From contig CALMWD010000012.1 of NCBI GenBank assembly GCA_937873105.1, positions 1 to 5,127 on the forward strand: 5,127 nt of DNA, in the 5' to 3' direction. Below, piece by piece: positions 1 to 5,127 of the stretch. The notes beneath the pieces are model-generated. The model was not told where the DNA came from. It was given only the letters and a program-made list of their open reading frames with translations, and did no database searches. The translations under genes were made by a program, and so were the position numbers. This DNA comes from an uncultured Rhodanobacteraceae bacterium. Lineage in GTDB: Bacteria > Pseudomonadota > Gammaproteobacteria > Xanthomonadales > Ahniellaceae. Positions within the stretch are counted from its first letter, which is position 1, and each line of letters opens with the position of its first letter.

Positions 1-108
1 GCCGGACGCGTCCTCGAAACCGGAACGCATGCCGAACTGATCGCCCGCGACGGCGCCTACGCGCGCCTGCATCGGCTGCAGTTCCGGGATCCCGAGGACG
101 CCGGATGA
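1..108 (+). CDS. msbA: Lipid A export ABC transporter MsbA, C-terminal end only
   Basis: Only the last 35 residues and the TGA stop (106-108) are present; the gene begins before the window. MsbA is the inner-membrane ABC exporter that flips lipid A-core from the cytoplasmic to the periplasmic leaflet using ATP. The visible part is the end of the nucleotide-binding domain after the H-loop. The segment [12 protein letters not shown] is the usual tail of an exporter ATPase, and YARLHRLQF closely matches the C-terminus typical of MsbA. The stop overlaps the lpxK start (ATGA), as expected for the common msbA-lpxK pair, which supports MsbA over a generic ABC exporter. The Walker, signature and membrane regions cannot be checked here. 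Confidence 0.85.
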   Translation, partial: AGRVLETGTHAELIARDGAYARLHRLQFRDPEDAG

Positions 109-1109
109 GCACCCGCGCCCGCCTCGAGTCGCGTCTGAACCGGATCTGGTACGACGGCGACCCGGTGCCGGCCTGGGCTGCGCTCGGCGAACGCGTCTAC
201 CGCACCCTGCTGGGCCTGCGGCGCTGGATCTACGCCCTTGGCCTGCGCCGTTCGGTACGCCTGCCGGTGCCGGTCCTGATCGTCGGCAACCTCACCGTCG
301 GCGGCACCGGCAAGACGCCGCTGGTGGCCTGGCTGGCGACCGAACTGCGTCGGCGCGGCTGGAAGCCCGGCATCGTCACGCGAGGGTATGGCGCCGCCGC
401 ACACGATCCGCAGCGCTTGCCGCCGGGAGCGGAGCCTGCCGAGTACGGCGACGAGCCGGTGTGGCTGGCGCATGCCACCGATTGCCCGGTGGCGATCGGC
501 CGCCGCCGCGCCGCCGCCGCCCGTTTGCTGATCGAGCGCGATGGCGTCGACGTGCTGGTCAGCGACGACGGCCTCCAGCACTGGTCGCTGGCACGCGATC
601 TCGAGGTCGTGCTGATCGACGGCCAGCGCGGTTTCGGCAACGGCCGCCTGCTGCCGGCCGGTCCCTTGCGCGAACCTCAGGAACGCCTGGCGCGGGTCGA
701 TGCCGTGGTCGTCAACGGCGGCCAGCGCGAGGGTGCGTTCCCGATGCAGGTGCGCGCCGAACGCGTGTTGTCGCTGCGCGACCTGGCCCAGGCCCGGCCG
801 CTGTCGGGCTTTGCCGGGCAACGCGTGCATGCGGTCGCCGGCATCGGCAACCCGCGTCGGTTCTTCGACCTGCTGCGCAGCCATGGCCTCGTCGTCGACC
901 CGCATACCTATCCCGACCACCACGCCTTCGATGGCAGCGAGCTGAAGTTCGACGACAACCTGCCGGTGTTCATCACCGAAAAGGACGCCGGAAAATGCGC
1001 GCCGCATGCCGACGGTCGCATCTGGGTGGTGCCGATCGACGTCGACCTGCCGTCCGAATTCGGCGATCTCGTGCATCGCCGCCTGCATGCCTTGAAGGGG
1101 AACGCATGA
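105..1109 (+). CDS. lpxK: Tetraacyldisaccharide 4'-kinase LpxK
   Basis: LpxK transfers the ATP gamma-phosphate to the 4' position of the lipid A disaccharide-1-phosphate, giving lipid IVA, at the cytoplasmic face of the inner membrane. The product has 334 residues, the usual family length. Visible features: a hydrophobic and basic N-terminal stretch at about residues 23-50, probably the membrane-associating helix; a P-loop [11 protein letters not shown] at 61-71 with Lys70; the GDEP motif at 115-118; the Walker B-like SDDGLQH at 153-159; YPDHHAF at 269-275; and TEKDAGK at 291-297. All key motifs look intact. The start is ATG at 105, overlapping the msbA stop, with GAGGA at 94-98 six bases upstream as ribosome binding site. 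Its own stop overlaps the kdsB start, so translation is probably coupled along msbA-lpxK-kdsB. No Trm112/YcaR-type small gene lies between lpxK and kdsB. Confidence 0.96.
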   Translation: MSTRARLESRLNRIWYDGDPVPAWAALGERVYRTLLGLRRWIYALGLRRSVRLPVPVLIVGNLTVGGTGKTPLVAWLATELRRRGWKPGIVTRGYGAAAHDPQRLPPGAEPAEYGDEPVWLAHATDCPVAIGRRRAAAARLLIERDGVDVLVSDDGLQHWSLARDLEVVLIDGQRGFGNGRLLPAGPLREPQERLARVDAVVVNGGQREGAFPMQVRAERVLSLRDLAQARPLSGFAGQRVHAVAGIGNPRRFFDLLRSHGLVVDPHTYPDHHAFDGSELKFDDNLPVFITEKDAGKCAPHADGRIWVVPIDVDLPSEFGDLVHRRLHALKGNA

Positions 1110-1879
1110 GCCTGGAATTTACCGTCGCCATCCCGGCCCGTTTCGGGGCCAGCCGCCTGCCCGGCAAGCCGCTGCGCCTGCTGAACGGCCGACCGATGGT
1201 GGCGCACGTGGTCGACCGCGCCCTGGCCGCCGGTGCCGCCGAGGTGGTGGTCGCGACCGATGACGATCGCATCGCCGCGGCCGTGCAGGGCAGCGGCGCG
1301 CGCGTCTGCCTGACCCGCGCCGATCATCCCTCCGGCACCGACCGCCTGGCCGAAGTCGCGCAGCAGCTGGGCTGGCCGGACGCACGCATCGTCGTGAACC
1401 TGCAGGGCGACGAACCGCTGGCGCCGGTCAGCGGCATCGTGACCGTGGCCGAGACCCTGGCCGGCAGCGACGCGCCGATGGCGACGCTGGCGACGCCGGT
1501 GCACGATGTCGACGAGTTGTTCTCGCCGAACTGCGTCAAGCTGGTCCGTGCCGCGAACGGCGATGCGCTGTATTTCAGCCGGGCACCGATCCCGTGGGCG
1601 CGCGATGCCTTTGCGCGGGATCGCGAACGCCTGCCCGAGGGCATCGGCTTCCTGCGCCACATCGGCATCTATGGCTACCGGGCCGGTTTCCTGCGCCGCT
1701 ACGTGGCCATGCCGGCCGGTGCCCTGGAGCGGGTCGAGTCGCTGGAACAGCTGCGCGTGCTCGAGGCCGGCGAGCGCATCGCCGTGGCGCTGGCGCCCGA
1801 GCCGTTTCCGCCCGGGGTCGACACCGAGGCCGACCTGGCCCGGGTCGAAGCCTTGCTCCGCCAGGCGAATCCACTTTAA
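1106..1879 (+). CDS. kdsB: 3-deoxy-manno-octulosonate cytidylyltransferase (CMP-Kdo synthetase) KdsB
   Basis: KdsB activates Kdo: CTP + Kdo gives CMP-Kdo + diphosphate. The product is the donor for Kdo transfer onto the lipid A precursor in the cytoplasm. The protein has 257 residues, close to the usual length of about 250. Motifs in order: [15 protein letters not shown] at 9-23 (nucleotide-binding loop), ATDDDRI at 50-56, [10 protein letters not shown] at 74-83, VNLQGDEPL at 97-105 with Asp102 as probable metal ligand, NCVKLV at 142-147, RHIGIYGYR at 184-192, ESLEQLR at 211-217, and GVDTEADL at 237-244 with Asp239 as second probable metal ligand. The reading frame runs open far upstream, but the ATG at 1106 is chosen: it is preceded by GAAGGGGA at 1094-1101, overlaps the lpxK stop, and puts the conserved N-terminal motif at the normal distance. 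The last codons (CCA, CTT) enter an AT-rich stretch unlike the rest of the gene. Confidence 0.96.
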   Translation: MSLEFTVAIPARFGASRLPGKPLRLLNGRPMVAHVVDRALAAGAAEVVVATDDDRIAAAVQGSGARVCLTRADHPSGTDRLAEVAQQLGWPDARIVVNLQGDEPLAPVSGIVTVAETLAGSDAPMATLATPVHDVDELFSPNCVKLVRAANGDALYFSRAPIPWARDAFARDRERLPEGIGFLRHIGIYGYRAGFLRRYVAMPAGALERVESLEQLRVLEAGERIAVALAPEPFPPGVDTEADLARVEALLRQANPL

Positions 1880-1917
1880 TAAATTTATATAACCCCATGA
1901 AAATACTATTTGTTTGC
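1868..1917 (+). promoter_or_regulatory. AT-rich junction before the phosphatase gene; possible internal promoter or leaderless start
   Basis: In a strongly GC-rich window, the stretch from the last kdsB codons to the seventh phosphatase codon is mostly A and T; within 1875-1910, 30 of 36 bases are A or T. The 17-base gap (1880-1896) contains TATATA at 1886-1891 and TATAAC at 1888-1893, which resemble a -10 box, but the matching -35 position (around 1863-1870) has no convincing hexamer. A -10 box there would place transcription start close to the ATG at 1897, implying a leaderless or nearly leaderless message. No Shine-Dalgarno sequence precedes the ATG. It could instead be only an unstructured translation start read by S1-assisted initiation on a longer operon message. 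No inverted repeat suggesting a terminator was seen. Confidence 0.35.
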
Positions 1918-2385
1918 ATGGGGAATATCTGCCGGTCTCCGCTCGCGGCCGTGGCCGCCGGACAGGCTTTCCAGGAAGCCGGCCTGGTCCCGCGCATCGC
2001 CATCGACTCGGCTGGTACCTTGGACGATCACGCCGGTCGACCGGCCGATGCCCGTTCCATCGCACTGGCCGCCGAGTTCGGTCTCGATCTCGGCGGGCAT
2101 CGCGCGCGCCCGGTGCGCGCCGACGATTTCCACGAGGCCGAGATCATCGTCGCGATGGACCGCCGCAACATCGCCGACTTGCGCCGGGTCGCGCCGGCGC
2201 CGGCCTGGGGACGCATCCGCCTGCTGATGTCCTTCGCCGGCCAGACCCAGGGCGAGGTGCCCGATCCGTACTACGGCGGCCGGGCCGAGTTCGAGCACAG
2301 TTTTGCGCTGATCCGCGAGGGCGTGGCAGGACTGACCAAACACCTCGTCCACCTGCATAATCCCGGCTCGAAGTCTCCGGAGTAG
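1897..2385 (+). CDS. Low-molecular-weight protein tyrosine phosphatase
   Basis: This is a 162-residue cytoplasmic phosphatase of the LMW-PTP family (arsenate reductase ArsC/Wzb fold), which hydrolyses phosphotyrosine through a cysteinyl-phosphate intermediate. The P-loop is at residues 7-14: Cys7 is the nucleophile, Arg13 binds phosphate and Ser14 follows (CMGNICRS). The general acid lies in the DPYY motif at 123-126 (Asp123), typical of tyrosine phosphatases and not of arsenate reductases. The ATG at 1897 is the only sensible start, since the next in-frame ATG (1918) would remove Cys7. That start has no visible Shine-Dalgarno site, and the first codons (AAA ATA CTA TTT GTT) are AT-rich and rare for this genome, while the rest of the gene matches its neighbours. 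Relatives such as Wzb act with a tyrosine autokinase in capsule or exopolysaccharide export. No kinase is in the window, so the substrate is unknown; its place after kdsB hints at an envelope role. The next gene begins three bases after its stop. Confidence 0.93.
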   Translation: MKILFVCMGNICRSPLAAVAAGQAFQEAGLVPRIAIDSAGTLDDHAGRPADARSIALAAEFGLDLGGHRARPVRADDFHEAEIIVAMDRRNIADLRRVAPAPAWGRIRLLMSFAGQTQGEVPDPYYGGRAEFEHSFALIREGVAGLTKHLVHLHNPGSKSPE

Positions 2386-2388
2386 TCC

Positions 2389-3816
2389 ATGGCCGCCCAC
2401 ACAATCGCCCCCGAGCTGCCGCCGACGCTGCAATGGCTCAACGTCCAGCAGCCGCCGGCCCTGGACAAGCTGCGCGGACGGGTCGTGCTGCTGCATTTCT
2501 TCAATGCCGCAAACGTCAATTCCCTGCATTTCCTCCAGGAGTTGCGCGCCGTCGAGGCCAGGCACCACGACGGCCTCAGCGTGATCGGCATCCACACCCC
2601 GAAGTTCGACCACGAACGCCACGCGGCGAACGTGCTCAAGACCGTGAACCAGTGGCATGTGCGCCACCCGGTCGCGAACGACCCCGACTGGTCGGCCTGG
2701 CAGCAATTCGGCATCCAGGCCTGGCCGTCGGTCGCGGTCATCGACGCGGAAGGGCGCGTGGCCGGCATCGTCGCCGGGGAAGGCCATCGCGGGCAGATCG
2801 AATCCCTGGTCGGCAGTCTGCTCGACGACGCGGCCAATCGCGACATCCGCTTCTACGAACCGATGCAGCCGGTGAGCCGGCCGGAGCCGCGCACGCCGCT
2901 GCGTTTCCCGACCAAGCTGCTCGCCACCGAGTCGGCGCTGTTCGTGGCCGATGCCGGCCACAACCGCATCCTCGAATGCACCCACGATGGCCGCGTGATC
3001 CGCCAGATCGGTACCGGCACGATGGGCTATCTGGACGGCAAGTTCGGCGACGCGGCCTTCAACGAGCCGCAGGGCATGGCCCTGATCAAGGACATGCTCT
3101 ACGTCGCCGATCGCGGCAACCACTGCGTGCGCCGGGTGCACATGATCACCGGCGAGGTCGACACCATGGCCGGTACCGGCGTGCATGGCCATCCGGCCAC
3201 ACAGGACTATCCTGAGCCGCGCCAGGTCGCGCTGAACTCGCCCTGGGCCCTGGCCGCAGCCGGCGAGAAACTGCTGATCGCGATGGCCGGCCAGCATCAG
3301 ATCTGGGCCCTGGACCTGAACCGCAGACGCCTGAACCTCTACAGCGGCACCGGCAAGATCGGTCGCGACGACGGCGCCGGCCTGTTCGCGCCTTTTGCCA
3401 AGCCGACCGGCCTGGCCTATGCCAACCAGGTGTTGTACGTGGCCGACGCCGATGGCTCGGCGATCCGGGCGGTGCGCAGCGACGGCCGCGTGCAGACCCT
3501 GGTCGGCGCGGGCCTGTACGAATTCGGCGACATCGACGGCCCTCCGGCCCAGGTGCGCCTGCAGCATCCGACGGACCTCGCCGTGGACGCCAATGGCCAG
3601 ATCCTGTGGCTGGTCGACACCTACAACAACAAGCTGAAGGCAGTCTCGCTGCGCGGCGGCGGGGCCAAGTCGATCAATCTCGCCTACAAGTTTCACCAGC
3701 CCTCCGGCATCGCCAGCCTGCCCGGCAAGTTGTTCGTCGCCAATACCGCCGCACACGAAGTGGTCCGCATCGACACCAGCAACGGCCAGGTCACGCGCTT
3801 GCCGATCGGCGAATGA
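2389..3816 (+). CDS. NHLRC2-like protein: cysteine-less thioredoxin-like domain plus six-bladed NHL propeller
   Basis: This 475-residue protein has no signal peptide or membrane segment, so it is probably cytoplasmic. Residues 1-150 form a thioredoxin-like domain: an APELP...WLN entry, strand RVVLLHFF at 31-38, VIGIHTPKF at 65-73, and the cis-proline loop AWPS at 111-114. Residues 172-473 hold six NHL-type propeller blades starting near 172, 224, 282, 334, 390 and 434; several carry the LFVAD/LYVAD strand followed by N/D-rich turns and R/K-V/I-x strands. This order is that of the NHLRC2 family. The active-site segment that in remembered family members reads about FWTYCCINCLH is here FFNAANVNSLH (37-47), so the CxxC pair is Asn42 and Ser45. 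The whole thioredoxin domain has no cysteine; Cys197 and Cys246 lie in the propeller. The C-terminal beta domain known from animal NHLRC2 is absent. The start ATG at 2389 has GGAG at 2379-2382. Biochemical function is unknown; a binding or scaffold role is more likely than oxidoreductase activity. Confidence 0.87.
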   Translation: MAAHTIAPELPPTLQWLNVQQPPALDKLRGRVVLLHFFNAANVNSLHFLQELRAVEARHHDGLSVIGIHTPKFDHERHAANVLKTVNQWHVRHPVANDPDWSAWQQFGIQAWPSVAVIDAEGRVAGIVAGEGHRGQIESLVGSLLDDAANRDIRFYEPMQPVSRPEPRTPLRFPTKLLATESALFVADAGHNRILECTHDGRVIRQIGTGTMGYLDGKFGDAAFNEPQGMALIKDMLYVADRGNHCVRRVHMITGEVDTMAGTGVHGHPATQDYPEPRQVALNSPWALAAAGEKLLIAMAGQHQIWALDLNRRRLNLYSGTGKIGRDDGAGLFAPFAKPTGLAYANQVLYVADADGSAIRAVRSDGRVQTLVGAGLYEFGDIDGPPAQVRLQHPTDLAVDANGQILWLVDTYNNKLKAVSLRGGGAKSINLAYKFHQPSGIASLPGKLFVANTAAHEVVRIDTSNGQVTRLPIGE

Positions 3817-3818
3817 GG
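3814..3818 (+). promoter_or_regulatory. uvrC ribosome binding site embedded in the upstream stop codon
   Basis: The sequence TGAGG combines the stop codon of the NHL-repeat gene (3814-3816) with a GAGG Shine-Dalgarno core at 3815-3818. The core sits only two bases before the uvrC ATG at 3821, which is short for an independent site. This suggests uvrC translation depends partly on ribosomes finishing the upstream gene. No better core was seen just upstream and no alternative uvrC start lies nearby. Confidence 0.5.
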
Positions 3819-3820
3819 CC

Positions 3821-5127
3821 ATGACCGAGGCGGCCGCCCCCGGCTTCGACGGCCGCGCCTACGCGCGCGAGCTGACGACCGCGCCGGGCGTGTACCGGAT
3901 GTTCGATGCGAAGGGCGCGCTGCTCTACGTCGGCAAGGCCAAGAGCCTGAAGAAGCGCGTCGGCAGCTATTTCGCGCGACCGCAGCTGGAACCGCGCATC
4001 GCCGCCATGGTCGCCCAGGTCGCGGCGATCGAGACGACGGTGGTGCGCACCGAGTCCGAGGCGCTGATCCTCGAGAACGAGCTGATCAAGTCGCTGAACC
4101 CGCGTTACAACGTGCTGCTCAAGGACGGCAAGGGTTATCCGTCGATCTTCATCAGCGGCCAGGAATACCCGCGCATCGCCTTCCATCGCGGCGCGCGCAA
4201 GGCCAAGGGCCGCTACTTCGGGCCGTACCCCAGCGTGGTCGCGGTGCGCGAGAGCATCAACCGCCTGCAGAAGCTGTTCCGCATCCGCAACTGCGTCGAC
4301 AGCGTCTTTCAGAACCGTTCGCGCCCCTGCCTGCAATACCAGATCAAGCGCTGCACCGCGCCCTGCGTGGGCCTGGTCGCGCCCGCGGATTACGCCCGCG
4401 ACGTGCGCCACGCGGTCATGTTCCTCGAAGGCCGTTCGACCGACGTCATCGACGAACTGGTCAAGGCGATGGAACAGGCCAGCGCCGAGCTCGCCTTCGA
4501 ACGGGCTGCCGAGTTGCGCGACGAGATCGCGCGCCTGCGGCAGATGCAGGCCAAGCAGTTCGTCACCGGCAACGAGCAGGATGCCGACGTCGTCGGCTGC
4601 GTGGTCCGCGACGGCCAGGCCTGCGTGCAGGCGCTGTTCTTCCGCGACGGCACCAGCCTCGGCAGCCGCCACTGGCTGCTGCGCGCCCCGGAGAACGCCG
4701 GTCCGGCCGACGTGCTGGAAGCCTTCGTCTCGCAGCACTACGCGGAACTGCCGGCGCCGCGCACCCTGATCCTCAGCCACGACATCGAGGACGCCGAACT
4801 GATCGCCGAGGCTCTGTCCGCGCGCGCCGGCCGCAAGGTCGAGATCCTGAAACCCCAGCGCGGCGAACGCGTCAAGCGGGTGGAGCTGGCGCTGCGCAAC
4901 GCCGAGATCACGCTCGGCACGCGGCTCGGTTCCGATGCCGTGCAGCGCGAACGCTGGCAGGCCCTGGTGCCGCTGCTGGGCCTGTCCGAGGCGCCGGCAC
5001 GCATCGAGTGCTTCGACATCAGCCACACGATGGGCGAGGGCACCGTCGCATCCTGCGTCGTCGCCACCGAAGCCGGCGCGCAGAAGTCCCTGTACCGGCG
5101 CTTCAACATCCGCGACGTCGCGCCCGG
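3821..5127 (+). CDS. uvrC: Excinuclease ABC subunit C (UvrC), N-terminal part, cut by window end
   Basis: UvrC makes both incisions, 3' then 5' of a DNA lesion, after UvrA and UvrB load at the damage. Reading continues open to the window end with 435 complete codons; the family is about 610 residues, so roughly the last 175 are missing. Domains: GIY-YIG nuclease for the 3' cut with GVY at 23-25, YVGK at 36-39 (Tyr36, Lys39), Arg46 and probably Glu85 in the LENELIK segment; four cysteines at 158, 170, 178 and 182 with the 12-8-4 spacing of the iron-sulfur-binding cysteines reported for the E. coli protein; the UvrB-binding UVR motif at about 207-242; then the start of the RNase H-like nuclease for the 5' cut with IECFDISHT, where Asp399 is the first catalytic aspartate. 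The remaining RNase H residues and the helix-hairpin-helix DNA-binding domain lie outside. The ATG at 3821 is four bases after the NHL gene stop; the next in-frame ATG (Met27) would cut into the nuclease domain. Confidence 0.96.
   Translation, partial: MTEAAAPGFDGRAYARELTTAPGVYRMFDAKGALLYVGKAKSLKKRVGSYFARPQLEPRIAAMVAQVAAIETTVVRTESEALILENELIKSLNPRYNVLLKDGKGYPSIFISGQEYPRIAFHRGARKAKGRYFGPYPSVVAVRESINRLQKLFRIRNCVDSVFQNRSRPCLQYQIKRCTAPCVGLVAPADYARDVRHAVMFLEGRSTDVIDELVKAMEQASAELAFERAAELRDEIARLRQMQAKQFVTGNEQDADVVGCVVRDGQACVQALFFRDGTSLGSRHWLLRAPENAGPADVLEAFVSQHYAELPAPRTLILSHDIEDAELIAEALSARAGRKVEILKPQRGERVKRVELALRNAEITLGTRLGSDAVQRERWQALVPLLGLSEAPARIECFDISHTMGEGTVASCVVATEAGAQKSLYRRFNIRDVAP

Noticed and set aside
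498..524. GCC/CGC-rich run resembling a trinucleotide repeat in lpxK
   Set aside because: It encodes an ordinary Arg/Ala-rich helix (GRRRAAAAR) and the repeat is imperfect; GC-rich codon use explains it.
461..1105. Long N-terminal extension of the kdsB frame inside lpxK
   Set aside because: The translation is arginine- and alanine-rich without motifs, overlaps the well-supported lpxK frame, and the real start at 1106 has a good ribosome binding site and normal KdsB length.
1875..1896. Possible terminator after kdsB
   Set aside because: The stretch is AT-rich but has no GC-rich stem before it and no clear run of T after a hairpin.
908..2065. Minus-strand open frame spanning kdsB and parts of its neighbours
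   Set aside because: It crosses gene boundaries on the other strand and has no recognisable protein motif; it is a codon-bias shadow.
2389..2460. Possible secretion signal on the NHL-repeat protein
   Set aside because: The N-terminus lacks a basic patch followed by a hydrophobic core and has no lipobox; bacterial NHL proteins are often exported, but this one does not look it.
1906..3822. Very long minus-strand open frame (638 codons) opposite the phosphatase and NHL genes
   Set aside because: It mirrors strongly supported + strand genes, its translation is low in recognisable motifs and rich in H, Q, R, A and D as expected from the complement of GC-rich codons, and it ends within the gene behind it. 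Long antisense frames are common at this base composition.
3791..5026. Minus-strand open frame of 411 codons opposite uvrC
   Set aside because: The + strand holds an unbroken UvrC with all expected motifs; the antisense product shows no family motif and no start signal.

Overview
The window is a GC-rich, tightly packed, single-strand chromosomal segment from a Gram-negative bacterium. Lipid A and Kdo genes (msbA, lpxK, kdsB) place it among LPS-making bacteria. The gene order kdsB, low-molecular-weight tyrosine phosphatase, uvrC, together with GC-rich codon use, resembles the Xanthomonadales/Lysobacterales side of Gammaproteobacteria. That placement is an inference from remembered gene order, not a search. 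There are no RNA genes, mobile elements, CRISPR arrays or convincing terminators, and no intergenic gap exceeds 17 bases.

Layout, all on the + strand. Positions 1-108 hold the last codons of msbA, the lipid A flippase. Positions 105-1109 hold lpxK, the lipid A 4'-kinase, and 1106-1879 hold kdsB, CMP-Kdo synthetase; each of these starts inside the stop of its predecessor (ATGA overlaps). A short AT-rich stretch around 1868-1917 then breaks the composition. It contains the start of a low-molecular-weight protein tyrosine phosphatase (1897-2385) that has no visible Shine-Dalgarno site. Three bases later begins a 475-residue protein (2389-3816) with a thioredoxin-like domain and a six-bladed NHL propeller, the architecture of the NHLRC2 family. 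Four bases after that begins uvrC (3821 to beyond the window end), the nucleotide-excision-repair endonuclease.

The first three genes work on the inner half of LPS: LpxK finishes the lipid A phosphates, KdsB activates Kdo for transfer onto lipid A, and MsbA flips the product across the inner membrane. The phosphatase could tune envelope polysaccharide synthesis by removing phosphotyrosine, but nothing here names its substrate. The NHL protein and UvrC probably share the phosphatase transcript, although their roles are unrelated as far as can be seen.

The most unusual item is the NHLRC2-like protein. Its thioredoxin domain keeps the family's framing residues, including the cis-proline loop, but has lost every cysteine of the expected CxxC site, so it should not act as a dithiol oxidoreductase. 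The second item is the AT-rich, Shine-Dalgarno-free junction before the phosphatase, which may be an internal promoter or a leaderless start. I found no clearly new multi-gene system; most of the window is core housekeeping DNA.
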